A stretch of DNA of 64,000 bases from JAHFTY01 sp964584785 (GCA_964584785.1 CAZPBY010000025.1:23715-87714); one strand, 5' to 3'. Positions 35,176-44,797 are shown, counted from the stretch's first letter. Notes: generated from the sequence alone by a model not told the origin. Made by a program: numbers and translations.

Positions 35176-35199
35176 GGGGGTCAAGGAACTTGACTCCCC
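35176..35199. promoter_or_regulatory. Dyad between divergent cytochrome genes
   Basis: Inverted repeat GGGGGTCAAG-GAA-CTTGACTCCCC with one bulged base, in the short gap between the ferredoxin start (35123) and the c554-like start (35218). It could be an operator controlling both directions or a leader hairpin. Confidence 0.4.
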
Positions 35200-35217
35200 G
35201 CACGCGACGCTGTTTAC

Positions 35218-36495
35218 TTGACCGCCGTGTACATCACTTTTGCGATTGCCTTGACGTTCGCCTTGATGGCTCAGCAGCCTGCGCCGGTACCAACCTATAC
35301 CGGCGCGGGATCGTGTTCGTCCGGGAACTGTCACGGATCGGTGTGGCCAAAGACCGGCGGCAATATCAACCAGAATGAATACATCGTCTGGTCCACAAAG
35401 GACCGGCACGCCAAGGCCTATGCCGTTCTGCTCGAGCCGCGCTCGAAGCAGATCGCGGCCAATCTGAAGATTGCCAGGCCGGAGGCGGAGACGCTGTGCC
35501 TCAATTGTCATACGACCAACGCTCCAACAACCCAACGTGCATCCACATTCGACGCCAGTGATGGCGTCGGTTGCGAGAGTTGCCATGGAGTCGCGTCACC
35601 GTGGCTCGGATCGCACTTCGTGCGCGGCTGGACTCACGAGCAGTCGGTGAAGGTTGGAATGACCGACCTCAAAGATACCCGTGTCCGGCCCGCGACCTGC
35701 CTGTCTTGTCACATCGGAACCAGGGATAAATCGGTCGGCCATGAACTGCTCGCTGCGGGTCATCCCGACCTGATCTTCGAACTCGAGACATTCGCGGCAC
35801 TGATGCCGGCGCATTGGCGTCCGGCGAGTGAAACGACAGACACGGCGCATCGATGGGCGGTGGCGCAGGCGACGGCTCTGCGCGACTCCATGGAGCAGCT
35901 GCGGCGACGGATTTCGAATACCTCTCCGGACGCGTTTCTGGATTTTGCGGATTTCGAATGCTCGTCGTGTCATCACGCGTTGGAACTGCCGAGCCGAAGG
36001 CAGGCTCGCGGATACTTTGGAAAGGCGGGATCGCCTCCATGGAACGAGTCCCGATACATCATCGCCAGGCAAATGATCGCCGCGGTTTCACCATCAGCTT
36101 TAACGGACCTCGATGCGCGGATCGCCGAGCTGAAAAAAAGTTTCGATACGCCAACGGCGGGTCATGCCCAGACTTCCGAGGCCGCGAGGCGCATCTCCGA
36201 GTCGATGAATCAGCTGCTGCCGGCGATTGAGAGAGCCACAATCAATCCGGAGACCGTGACGAGGATCATCCGCGCCATTGTGGGTGACGCCACGAGTATA
36301 GGAGTCGCGGGAATGCGGTCCGCGGAGCAGGCAACCATGTCCGTCGATGTGCTGTACAACGCGATTCATCCCAACCAGAAAGAGGACCCCGTCAATGCCC
36401 AAATCGAACTCTTGTACAAACTATTGGGATCTCAGGCCCGATACGATCCGGATCAGTTTGCCGCCGCATTGAAAAAACTGGCAACGCTGCTGTGA
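35218..36495 (+). CDS. Multiheme c-type cytochrome, c554-like
   Basis: The protein has 425 residues. The start is TTG at 35218, or GTG at 35227; both give a signal peptide (ITFAIALTFALMAQQP). Four CXXCH motifs (CLNCH, CESCH, CLSCH, CSSCH) follow one unusual CX4CH motif, CSSGNCH, near the N-terminus. The order and the NEYIVWSTKDRHAKAY and GCESCHG segments resemble the cytochrome c554/c' family. The C-terminal ~150 residues carry no hemes and look helical. It is divergent from the iron-sulfur gene and convergent with the large LVIVD cytochrome. Confidence 0.88.
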   Translation: MTAVYITFAIALTFALMAQQPAPVPTYTGAGSCSSGNCHGSVWPKTGGNINQNEYIVWSTKDRHAKAYAVLLEPRSKQIAANLKIARPEAETLCLNCHTTNAPTTQRASTFDASDGVGCESCHGVASPWLGSHFVRGWTHEQSVKVGMTDLKDTRVRPATCLSCHIGTRDKSVGHELLAAGHPDLIFELETFAALMPAHWRPASETTDTAHRWAVAQATALRDSMEQLRRRISNTSPDAFLDFADFECSSCHHALELPSRRQARGYFGKAGSPPWNESRYIIARQMIAAVSPSALTDLDARIAELKKSFDTPTAGHAQTSEAARRISESMNQLLPAIERATINPETVTRIIRAIVGDATSIGVAGMRSAEQATMSVDVLYNAIHPNQKEDPVNAQIELLYKLLGSQARYDPDQFAAALKKLATLL

Positions 36496-36499
36496 GCGC

Positions 36500-39400
36500 T
36501 TATCGCATGAACAATCGGCGTGCACGTTGGGTTAACTGCTCAAAAAATCCAGTCAGCGGCGGGACCGGCGGGCCGGGCGGGACGTCGGCAACGGTGTAAA
36601 GAACACCGTCGCGCATATACATCCGCAGCATTTCATCGAAGTTGAACGGACGCGCGCCGCGGCGGCCAAACACTGCGATTTGATTTCCGCTCTCATCCAC
36701 CGCCCGATCCCGATCGAGACCCTTCGAAAGCGCGATCGCCGGACCATGCGTGCGATACGTCGCAATCAACTGAGGTGCCGGCGCCGGGCTGTAACCGTAA
36801 TTGCCGGGCGTTCGATCCGGTGACGTCATTTGCAGAACCCGCAAGCCATTTTTTCCATCCGCAATGTATCCGAACGAACTGGCGTCCGTCATCGCCAGAC
36901 GCACCGCATAAGCATCGTTGATGCTTCCTCCGGCGTCATAGACGAGATACTCTCGCGGCTGCTCCGGCTTTTCAATATCCAGGATCACCAGCCCGCGCCG
37001 GCCCGCGGCGAGATACGCATAAGTTCGCGCAACGTAAATATCGCGAACATCCGGAATCCGCACCACACCCGTTGGGACCGGGCGAGCCTTCCCGGGCACG
37101 GTGATATCGACAACCTTGACGCCTTCGGCATCCACCACGAACGCATACCGGAATTGAATTGCAACAGCTCGCGGCTGATTCAAAAACGGAGCGCCCACGA
37201 CGGCGGCAACGCTGGGTTTCAAAGGATCAGTCAGATTCAGAATCACCAATCCGCGATCGCATGTGATGTATGCGCTGTTTCCGGCGAGGACAATGTTGTT
37301 CGCTCCATTGAGAAGGCCATCCGGATTGAACGTGAGAGCGCGGCTCAGGAAGTTGTTGGTGGGATCTCCGTCAAGCAACGTGGCCGCACCGACAAGAATC
37401 AGGCCTTCGTACTTGTCGGTGACGTAAATGTATCCGTAGACCGGCGCGATCGGCTGCTCGTCGTTTTCCGGACGGCGGCTGCGAGCCGGATCCACAGCCA
37501 GCGTTGACGGCGCCGCGACAGCCGTCGCATACCGGGTCCGGACGTAGAAACGTTGCCCGAGAGGCGATACGGGCGCGCTCACGATGCGTTCCGAAAAACC
37601 TTTGTGGTCGATCTGCGCGACGTCGAATATCTCCAGACCGCCGGGGCCGTTCGCCGTGTAGAGATATTCACCGCGCAACTGAAGGCCGCGAATGTCTTCT
37701 CCGTCGTGATGATAAGCCTCTTTCAGTTCGCGGCCCCGATTGCGGTGGTTCTGAAACCGCGATGGATAGGCCAGCCGATGCAGGTAACTGCCGATGATGG
37801 CCTGGGGCTCATCTCGCTCCGCAATGGTGACGGCCTCGAATCCATGTTCGCCTTCACCGACGTAAGCATATCGGCCCATGAAGTTGACGAAGTTGGTTCC
37901 CTGCATCAACAACTGTGCCATGACGGCATTGTTGTCGCCCGCCGAGGAGACGTGACAATCCGTGCACGTTCGGGTTTCCCTGGCACGCACGGTGTGCGGA
38001 ACGTGAGTCGCAAAAGCCTGGCCGCTGAATCCTTCCGCTGAAACAGTCTGCTGGGTTTGATAGACCGACTCGCGATTCCCTGTTTGGGAACTGACGACGA
38101 CCGCGCTGCTCGAGCGTGTCGGCGCGACGCGATGTCCGGTGACAGTTCCGTCGATGCCCAGCATAAACACGTCGTCACGCAGGACCTGGTAGTTGTACGA
38201 CGTCCAGTTGCGCGAGTTGCCGCCTTCGTTATGCAGCGCGGGTTTGTTGTTATTCGATGACATCGACAGGTGACAGCCGAAACAGCTCGTCACCCACGAC
38301 GAGTGGCAGGCAAAACACGTCATCCGCGAGTTCGAATGTGCCAGCATGGCATCCGGCGCAGCGGCGCCCCAGGTCTTCCCGTCCTTTTGAAGCGTTTTCG
38401 CCAGCCGCGCCTTCTCGTTGTACTGCGGCGACGCGGGATTGATGACGTCCACCACCTGGCTCAGCGGCCATTCCTTGTTTTCCTCGACCATCGATCGCTG
38501 AATCACGCGGTCGCCCAGAATTTCGAAACGCCTCTTTCCCCAGGGCGTTCGCAATGCCTTCAAGTCCGTCCCTCCTGCGGGCGCCGCGAAGCTGCTGGTT
38601 CGCAACGTCGTGCGATCTCGCACTGTTCCGTGGCAATCGATGCAATCGATTTCGATGGCCGCGCGCGGCTCGTTGTACAGCTTGCCGTTGCCGTGGGAGT
38701 CCTGCTCGAAGTGACAGTCGATGCAATGCATGCCTTTTTCGAGATGAATATCTTTAAGGTGAACCGCCTTGCTGAACTTCTCCGGATCGTCGGACGCGAC
38801 GAGCTTGCCATCGGCGTCCAGCAGATTTCCTTTCCGGTCGCGCTTGTAAACGGCCCGAAAAATCCAGCCATGACCGTGAAAGTCGGCAAACTGAGTTTGC
38901 GTAAGTTGCGGATTGAGGTCGGTGACGTTCGCTAGAAATGCGGGCTCCGACCAGCGGCCACGAAGAGACGCTCCTTCGGGATTCGCACGCTGAATGTCAT
39001 CGATTTCCTTCAACGACAACTTTTTCTCATGCGCCGGATACATCCAGTTTCCGTCGGTTTCGTTGTCCCACCAGGTGTAGCCGAGGTAAGTGACCACCAT
39101 GTTCGTTCCAGGATGAACATGGCAGACAATGCACTGGCTCGTCGGAATCGATCGCGTCAGGCGATGCCGAATCGGGTGCCCGGACTCCTGCTTCGGAATC
39201 GTCGGATCCGGATTCACGCTGCGGCCCAGATTGCCGTACTGCGCGTACGGCCCGGAATGCACCGGAGATCGATCATTGGCGTAGATCAGATGACAACCTG
39301 TGCAGCCGCTGCCGCGGTAATCGCCGGGATGGTCGTTGGTTCCGGGAAGGTAGAGTAACGGGTCGAGCAATCGCGTCTTCTGGAGTCCGAGAAAAACCGG

Positions 39401-40183
39401 GTCCGTTCGCGTACCGGTGCCGTAACCACGCACACTCAGGTTCTTGTCGGGCTTGCCCGGTTCTTCCGTGCGATCCGGAATGGCGATGTCGGGAACACGT
39501 TGCCCGCCGCGTTCGAACACGCGCAGAACATTCCCGGGCTGCGAAATAGCCCATTGAATCAAGGGATCGAGAAAAGCGAGCACCCCCTTTGTCTGACGCT
39601 CCGCGACCGTTGGCGCGGGGACGGTTTGAATGCGCTGCGGTGTGCCGTCGCGCGAGTAGCTCTCACCGAAATGCGTGTCTTTGATCGGGTAGCCGCCGTT
39701 GTTGTAAAGCGCCGCACCCCAGAGCATGCCGCCATGCGTCATCATGCTCTTTCGAACCTTCAACGCGATGTCCTCGTGACATCCCGACGAGCCGCATGTC
39801 TCTTCCTGAACGCGAAGGTCGCCGGGATTGACGAATCGCACATACTCCGCGCGTTCCTGCAGCCAGTCCGCATAAATCCGGACGGGATTGGCGGTGGACG
39901 GAAACAGCTTCTTGTTCGATGGGAAAACGTGCGCGGCGGCTTTATCCGTTGCCGTGGAGTTGCCTCCATGGCAGTCCGTACATCCCAGGTGAACCGTTCC
40001 GGACGAGTGCATCGGCTCGGTATTGACGTGACATGACGACGTCGTACAACCCGCACTCTTCTGCTGAGCCTCAGCGTCTGTTTGCGTCGAAAGAGTTGCC
40101 GGCGCCGGGCCCCTTTGCGCAAGCACAACACCGCCGATACACAACCCGATCAAAAGACCCAGCAATGTGCCTCGTAGTCGCAT
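36500..40183 (-). CDS. Ten-heme cytochrome c fused to an LVIVD beta-propeller
   Basis: The protein has 1227 residues from the ATG at 40183; a TTG at 40198 overlapping the upstream stop is an alternative. The signal peptide is LLGLLIGLCIGGVVLAQ. Eight CXXCH motifs (CTDCH, CTGCH, CIVCH, CIDCH twice, CFACH, CFGCH, CTDCH) and two CX4CH motifs (CTTSSCH, CGSSGCH) occupy roughly the first 760 residues. The C-terminal third has LVIVD repeats (GLVILDIEKPEQP, GLVILNLTDPLKP, GVKVVDITVPGKA), forming a probable beta-propeller. It follows the outer-membrane protein gene directly and is likely periplasmic or surface-exposed. Its length and fusion are unusual; the substrate is unknown. Confidence 0.9.
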   Translation of the reverse strand: MRLRGTLLGLLIGLCIGGVVLAQRGPAPATLSTQTDAEAQQKSAGCTTSSCHVNTEPMHSSGTVHLGCTDCHGGNSTATDKAAAHVFPSNKKLFPSTANPVRIYADWLQERAEYVRFVNPGDLRVQEETCGSSGCHEDIALKVRKSMMTHGGMLWGAALYNNGGYPIKDTHFGESYSRDGTPQRIQTVPAPTVAERQTKGVLAFLDPLIQWAISQPGNVLRVFERGGQRVPDIAIPDRTEEPGKPDKNLSVRGYGTGTRTDPVFLGLQKTRLLDPLLYLPGTNDHPGDYRGSGCTGCHLIYANDRSPVHSGPYAQYGNLGRSVNPDPTIPKQESGHPIRHRLTRSIPTSQCIVCHVHPGTNMVVTYLGYTWWDNETDGNWMYPAHEKKLSLKEIDDIQRANPEGASLRGRWSEPAFLANVTDLNPQLTQTQFADFHGHGWIFRAVYKRDRKGNLLDADGKLVASDDPEKFSKAVHLKDIHLEKGMHCIDCHFEQDSHGNGKLYNEPRAAIEIDCIDCHGTVRDRTTLRTSSFAAPAGGTDLKALRTPWGKRRFEILGDRVIQRSMVEENKEWPLSQVVDVINPASPQYNEKARLAKTLQKDGKTWGAAAPDAMLAHSNSRMTCFACHSSWVTSCFGCHLSMSSNNNKPALHNEGGNSRNWTSYNYQVLRDDVFMLGIDGTVTGHRVAPTRSSSAVVVSSQTGNRESVYQTQQTVSAEGFSGQAFATHVPHTVRARETRTCTDCHVSSAGDNNAVMAQLLMQGTNFVNFMGRYAYVGEGEHGFEAVTIAERDEPQAIIGSYLHRLAYPSRFQNHRNRGRELKEAYHHDGEDIRGLQLRGEYLYTANGPGGLEIFDVAQIDHKGFSERIVSAPVSPLGQRFYVRTRYATAVAAPSTLAVDPARSRRPENDEQPIAPVYGYIYVTDKYEGLILVGAATLLDGDPTNNFLSRALTFNPDGLLNGANNIVLAGNSAYITCDRGLVILNLTDPLKPSVAAVVGAPFLNQPRAVAIQFRYAFVVDAEGVKVVDITVPGKARPVPTGVVRIPDVRDIYVARTYAYLAAGRRGLVILDIEKPEQPREYLVYDAGGSINDAYAVRLAMTDASSFGYIADGKNGLRVLQMTSPDRTPGNYGYSPAPAPQLIATYRTHGPAIALSKGLDRDRAVDESGNQIAVFGRRGARPFNFDEMLRMYMRDGVLYTVADVPPGPPVPPLTGFFEQLTQRARRLFMR

Positions 40184-40194
40184 GGAAGATGGTT

Positions 40195-42318
40195 TCAATA
40201 CGTCAACTTCAACTCTGCAAACGTCGACAGCAAAGTCTTCGACGTGTAGATCTGTTTGAATCCCGCTGCCGGAATCAGCGCGGCGGCTCCGCCTTTAATA
40301 ATGACGTTGTTGCTCAGCAACGGCCGCCACTGCACGCCCAGGCCGGTATCGAGTCCGATGTTGCGACGAATGTGGCTCTGAAAAAGCAGCGTTTCGAGAA
40401 CCTGCGTTGAGACGAACGACAATCCATTGACGTTCAGCGAACCGCGCAGTTTCGGCGTCAACTCGGCATCGAAACCCGCATTGATCAGGTACAACCCCGG
40501 ATTCACGAAATTCGACTGTCCTTCCTCTTTGCTGGTGCGCAACCCCGGATGCAGACTGAAACGCTGATTCAGCGCGACGGCGGTACCGCTCAACCGGATG
40601 CTCTGGCGGTTCCAAAAACTCAGGTCCCCGCCGGCAAATTGCACATTGTCGAAGATGCTGTCGAAACCCCGGGACTGGTTGTCACGCGGGTTGTTGTCAC
40701 CGGACGCGTAGAATGCCGACAAGCGAAACCGTTTCCAGTCGCGGTCCAATGAAACTTCAACGGCCGCCATTTGAGCGTTGATTTTCCCGAAGCGCGGTCC
40801 AAAAACATCGCCCGTAATCGGATTCGGCCGTTCGCGGCCCAGCACTTGATATAACGCGTGATTCAGATTCAAACGGCGCAGATGACCGTCACCCGTCCAT
40901 CCGATATAAATCGCGTGGATCGCTTTCGGAGCGATCGATCCGATCGGCGCGGGCCGCGCAAGAAAGCCATTCTTGTCGATGTGGAATCCGGGTTTGTCGC
41001 GGTTGTAATGCACGCTGAACTGCGACGTGTAACCGGGTTTGATAAAGTCCTGGATATAGAAATTCCCGACGAGCACTTCCTGATCGCGACGTTTCATCGT
41101 GTTCAACTGGCTGTTGGTGTCCTTTTCCAGCATGTAAAAATACGCCGCGTTGTACTGATACCGGTTCGACCTCAGATTGCCGAAAACGCGAACGCCGGGT
41201 TCTTCATCAAAAAAAATGAACCCGCGAAAATCGCTGTTGAACTGTTGGATACCGGCCCGAGCGGAAATGAAATCGAATTTCGGGCTGGCCTCCGGAAGAC
41301 GCGCCTCGATGAAACTCTCCTGAAGACCGGCGATCTGATAATCGAAACGGCGGCTGCCCTTTTCGACGTCGATGTTGACAAGGGCCGTCTCGCGACCCTT
41401 CAGAAGACTGCCATTGAACACAGGAGTCACGCGAAATCGAAGATCGACCGGCTTGAACGAGGTGAGGCCGCGGAACAGATCCGCGGTGACAATGACGTTC
41501 TCCGACATCTGAAACTGACCGCCGCGACTGAAGAAGCCCGGCTCGTCGGGACGTTCGGAGCTCGGCGGTCCGGAAATCGGCAATCGCCGCGCTTCCGCCA
41601 ACGTGTCGCTGGTGGCTGTGAGCGCGAGAAACCACCGCTCGCCGAAGATGGGGTAGTCGCCTTTGAAGCGGCTCTGGGCGTATGGTCCCGAACTCTTGCC
41701 CGGAATGTACGGCACGTCGTTCGGACCATTGGGATAACGCGTCCACGGAGGCAGTTGAATATCCCAACGGCTTCGGATCGGAATGAAGTCTTCTTCTCGC
41801 CGTGCCGTTATGACCGGCGCTGTGCCGCCATCGGCAGTCGAACGATCCGGGCGTCGAATGCCGGAGGACTCGACCGGCAGCGCCGGCCCCGGCACATCCG
41901 GCGGTGCCGCTCCCGAACGCCGAGCCAGCGGGCTCGCGAATGTGCCGGTATCGGTGAGGGCGATTTCCACATTCAACGTCTTGCGCGCATCGGGATCGAG
42001 AACAATGTCCGTCATGCGGAAGTCGGGGAAACCCGGACGCGCCGCCATGAGATCGTACATGCCGGGCACAATCCCCTCGATAAGGAATTCGCCGGCTTCG
42101 CTGGTGATAGTGCCGTATTGATCCGTCGAATTCCGGCGGCTCACAACGACTGTGTAGCCGGATAACGGCGAGCCGGAAGGATCGCGTACACGGCCGTTAA
42201 TGGATGCCGCGTGAGCCGGCAGACCTTCGGGCCGGCGCACCTGAATCGGCGCGATCATCGCAACGACCAGAAGCATCGTCGTGAAACCGGAAGCCATGGA
42301 GGATTGGCACTGTATCAC
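40195..42318 (-). CDS. Outer-membrane beta-barrel protein with carboxypeptidase-regulatory-like domain
   Basis: The protein has 707 residues from GTG at 42318; an ATG at 42297 would remove 7. After the signal region comes a carboxypeptidase-regulatory-like domain (INGRVRDPSGSPLSGYTVVV ... GEFLIEGIVPGMYDL). The remainder has alternating amphipathic strands with many aromatic ends (FISARAGIQQFNSDFRGFIF, YNAAYFYMLEKDT, YTSQFSVHYNRDKPG) up to a final FAELKLTY. This is typical of an outer-membrane barrel whose last residue is aromatic. There is no TonB plug domain. Its gene is translationally adjacent to the ten-heme LVIVD cytochrome, suggesting a porin-cytochrome partnership. Confidence 0.8.
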   Translation of the reverse strand: MIQCQSSMASGFTTMLLVVAMIAPIQVRRPEGLPAHAASINGRVRDPSGSPLSGYTVVVSRRNSTDQYGTITSEAGEFLIEGIVPGMYDLMAARPGFPDFRMTDIVLDPDARKTLNVEIALTDTGTFASPLARRSGAAPPDVPGPALPVESSGIRRPDRSTADGGTAPVITARREEDFIPIRSRWDIQLPPWTRYPNGPNDVPYIPGKSSGPYAQSRFKGDYPIFGERWFLALTATSDTLAEARRLPISGPPSSERPDEPGFFSRGGQFQMSENVIVTADLFRGLTSFKPVDLRFRVTPVFNGSLLKGRETALVNIDVEKGSRRFDYQIAGLQESFIEARLPEASPKFDFISARAGIQQFNSDFRGFIFFDEEPGVRVFGNLRSNRYQYNAAYFYMLEKDTNSQLNTMKRRDQEVLVGNFYIQDFIKPGYTSQFSVHYNRDKPGFHIDKNGFLARPAPIGSIAPKAIHAIYIGWTGDGHLRRLNLNHALYQVLGRERPNPITGDVFGPRFGKINAQMAAVEVSLDRDWKRFRLSAFYASGDNNPRDNQSRGFDSIFDNVQFAGGDLSFWNRQSIRLSGTAVALNQRFSLHPGLRTSKEEGQSNFVNPGLYLINAGFDAELTPKLRGSLNVNGLSFVSTQVLETLLFQSHIRRNIGLDTGLGVQWRPLLSNNVIIKGGAAALIPAAGFKQIYTSKTLLSTFAELKLTY

Positions 42319-42405
42319 TTTTCAGCCCGGTTGATCTTCGCGAGACCGCGGCGTGCACTGTGCTGCGAGATAAAACCGCCAGGTCTGTGACATAATTCGC
42401 CGGTT

Positions 42406-44004
42406 ATGCGGCCCATACGAGTTGCGCTACTGCTCGTCACGACTCTGTTGTTCGCGACCGCGACTCAGACGCAAAGTCTAACGAGTTCCCTGGACCCGGG
42501 CCAGTTAACCAGTGCCGAGGTTGCATCCGTTATTGAAGCCGCGGTACAAACCGATAGCTCCGAGGACTACTGCGTTGTGGTCGTTGACCGCGCCGGACGT
42601 CTTTTGGGCGCGTGGCAAAAACCGAACGCGAACTTCGAAGCGGCGGAGCGCGCCCTTTCTCTCGCCAGGACAGGCGCATTTTTCAGCAACGATCAAGCGC
42701 CGCTGTCGTCGCGGACGGTTCGATACATCAGCGGGATTCACTTTCCGCCGGGCATTCCGTATCAAGCCAACGCCGCGCTGTACGGAATCGAAAATACGAA
42801 CCGCGGATGCGCGTTGAATACCGTCTTCAATCCCGGCAAATCGGTGCCGCCGGCAGAGTCGTTTCGTTCATTTCTGCGTGCGCAAAACCTTGAACCGGGA
42901 CCGCTCCTGAAGTGCGACAGTACGGATCCGAGTGGTTGCGGCGTTGGGATTTCAACAGGCAAGTACACCGGCCGATTTGCCGATGGACGGCTGCTCGATG
43001 TTCCTTCCGAAGAACTGCTGGACCGCAAGCCGTTTCAGGTACACGGCGGCGGCATACCGATCTTCAAAGGCTGTCATGTTGCCGGTGGAATCGGCGTGTA
43101 CGGAAACCCGCCCGAGAACGCCGAGTTCGCCGCGCTCGTCGGAAGTTTGTCCGGCGGACCATCGTTCGGGCCGCTGGATTGCCTGCCCGAACCGGGTGCG
43201 GTGCTTCTTGATGGTATTCGATTACCCTTCGCCGAACAGATGACCCGACCGAATGGTTCTTCTCCGGGGGCGCTCACCGGGCAGTACGTCGTTGCGCCGC
43301 GCGATGGCGGGGTTGCTCCGGATGGATGGCTTGTCGGCGGCCCGGATAGTCCTCGCGCAAGCGCCACATTGAGCTCCGCTGACGTTCAAACCATCATCGG
43401 CCAAGCCATCTTTGAGGCCGCTCGTGCCCGCGCCGCGATTCGACTTCCGCTGGGAAGCCGAACACGCATGGTTATGGCCGTGTCGGATCTGGACGGCAAC
43501 CTGATCGGGCTTTACCGAATGGCGGACTCAACGGTCTTCAGCATCGACGTCGCGGTGGCCAAAGCCCGCAACGTGGTTTACTTCAGCCAGCGTCCTCACC
43601 CGCGTGATTTCGAAGGATTGCGCGCCGGCCTCGCCGTTTCCAACCGGACGATCAGCTTTGCGGCGCAGCCTTTTTATCCGGCGGGGATCGACGGGACGAG
43701 GCCGGGCCCTGCCTTCGATCTGTTCCTTCGAGATTTCGCCAATCCCTGCACTCAGGGCTTCGATACACAAAACCCGCAGAATATGAGTGGCATTGTTTTC
43801 TTTCCCGGAAGCCTGCCTCTCTACAGGAATGGACAACTCGCCGGTGGACTCGGAATCAGCGGAGACGGCGTGGAACAAGACGATTTGGTTGCGGCCGCCG
43901 GCGCCGTTGGATTCGAAGCTCCAGCGCAGATTCGTGCGAATAATCTTTTCCTGCGCGGTGTACGTCTTCCGTACTTGAAATTCCCTCGCAATCCTTACCA
44001 ATGA
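42406..44004 (+). CDS. Exported protein with two GlcG/HbpS-type domains
   Basis: The protein has 532 residues. A signal peptide (VALLLVTTLLFATATQTQS) is followed by two copies of the GlcG/HbpS fold. The first starts LTSAEVASVIEAAV with VVVVDRAGRLLGAW, and the second starts LSSADVQTIIGQAIFEA with MAVSDLDGNLIGLYRM. Each is followed by a shared VYFSQRP or GAFFSND and GGI-type loop. HbpS in Streptomyces binds heme and iron outside the cell, while GlcG relatives are small single-domain proteins; the tandem form here is about four times longer. It is divergent from the outer-membrane barrel gene of the cytochrome cluster, so a heme- or redox-related role is possible. Confidence 0.85.
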   Translation: MRPIRVALLLVTTLLFATATQTQSLTSSLDPGQLTSAEVASVIEAAVQTDSSEDYCVVVVDRAGRLLGAWQKPNANFEAAERALSLARTGAFFSNDQAPLSSRTVRYISGIHFPPGIPYQANAALYGIENTNRGCALNTVFNPGKSVPPAESFRSFLRAQNLEPGPLLKCDSTDPSGCGVGISTGKYTGRFADGRLLDVPSEELLDRKPFQVHGGGIPIFKGCHVAGGIGVYGNPPENAEFAALVGSLSGGPSFGPLDCLPEPGAVLLDGIRLPFAEQMTRPNGSSPGALTGQYVVAPRDGGVAPDGWLVGGPDSPRASATLSSADVQTIIGQAIFEAARARAAIRLPLGSRTRMVMAVSDLDGNLIGLYRMADSTVFSIDVAVAKARNVVYFSQRPHPRDFEGLRAGLAVSNRTISFAAQPFYPAGIDGTRPGPAFDLFLRDFANPCTQGFDTQNPQNMSGIVFFPGSLPLYRNGQLAGGLGISGDGVEQDDLVAAAGAVGFEAPAQIRANNLFLRGVRLPYLKFPRNPYQ

Positions 44005-44016
44005 CGCGAAACACCG

Positions 44017-44787
44017 ATGCTTAAGGGCAAGAAGATCGTTGTCGTGATGCCCGCGTACAACGCCGAACGAACGATCGAGAAAACCTGGCGCGAAGTTCTC
44101 GATCAGGAAATCGTGGACCTCGTGATCGTCGTCGATGACGCGAGCCGCGATAAGACGGCCGAGTTGGCGAGAAGGCTCGATCAAGTGGTGCTGCACGTCA
44201 ACGAACGGAACAGCGGCTATGGCGCCAACCAGAAAGTCTGTTACCGGCTCGCCATTGAACACGGCGCGGATATTGTGATCATGGTTCATCCGGACTATCA
44301 GTACACGCCCAAAATCATTCCGGCTATGGCGGGCATGGTCGCGAGCGGCTTGTATCCCTGCGTGTTGGCTTCGCGAATTCTGGGCGGAGGGGCGCTCCGC
44401 GGCGGCATGCCGGGCTGGCGATACATTTCGAATCGCGGCCTGACTTTCGTAGGGAACATCCTGCTCGGTACTAAACTCTCCGAGTTCCATACCGGATATC
44501 GGGCTTTCTCGCGCGAATTGCTCGAGGAGCTTCCGCTGCAAGCCAATTCGGACGATTTCGTTTTCGATAATCAGATACTCGCGGAGACGGTTTGGCTCGG
44601 TCACACCATTGGCGAAGTGTCCTGCCCGACGAGCTACGCGCCGGACGCGTCTTCGATCAATTTCTGGAGAAGCGTGCGATACGGATTCGGATGCCTGTCC
44701 ACCGCATTGTCGTTTCGATTGGCGCGATGGGGACTTGTGACGTCGCCGCGATTTATGAATACGAAAAAAAGGAACCCGGCTGGATAA
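44017..44787 (+). CDS. Family 2 glycosyltransferase
   Basis: The protein has 256 residues. The GT-A fold is evident: IVVVMPAYNAERTIEKTW at the start, LVIVVDDASRDKT for nucleotide binding, and MVHPDYQYTPK in place of the usual DXD. It resembles dolichol-phosphate-mannose-synthase-like GT2 enzymes. No C-terminal membrane helix is obvious. It starts 12 bp after the GlcG/HbpS protein. The stop codon sits in the loop of a hairpin that also ends the opposing gene. Confidence 0.9.
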   Translation: MLKGKKIVVVMPAYNAERTIEKTWREVLDQEIVDLVIVVDDASRDKTAELARRLDQVVLHVNERNSGYGANQKVCYRLAIEHGADIVIMVHPDYQYTPKIIPAMAGMVASGLYPCVLASRILGGGALRGGMPGWRYISNRGLTFVGNILLGTKLSEFHTGYRAFSRELLEELPLQANSDDFVFDNQILAETVWLGHTIGEVSCPTSYAPDASSINFWRSVRYGFGCLSTALSFRLARWGLVTSPRFMNTKKRNPAG

Positions 44788-44797
44788 CCAGCCGGGT
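44764..44797 (-). terminator. Rho-independent terminator of the 2444-aa protein gene
   Basis: On the minus strand, stem ACCCGGCTGG/CCAGCCGGGT (10 bp, loop TTAT) is followed by TCC and seven T residues. The stem overlaps the end and stop codon of the plus-strand glycosyltransferase gene. Confidence 0.8.
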
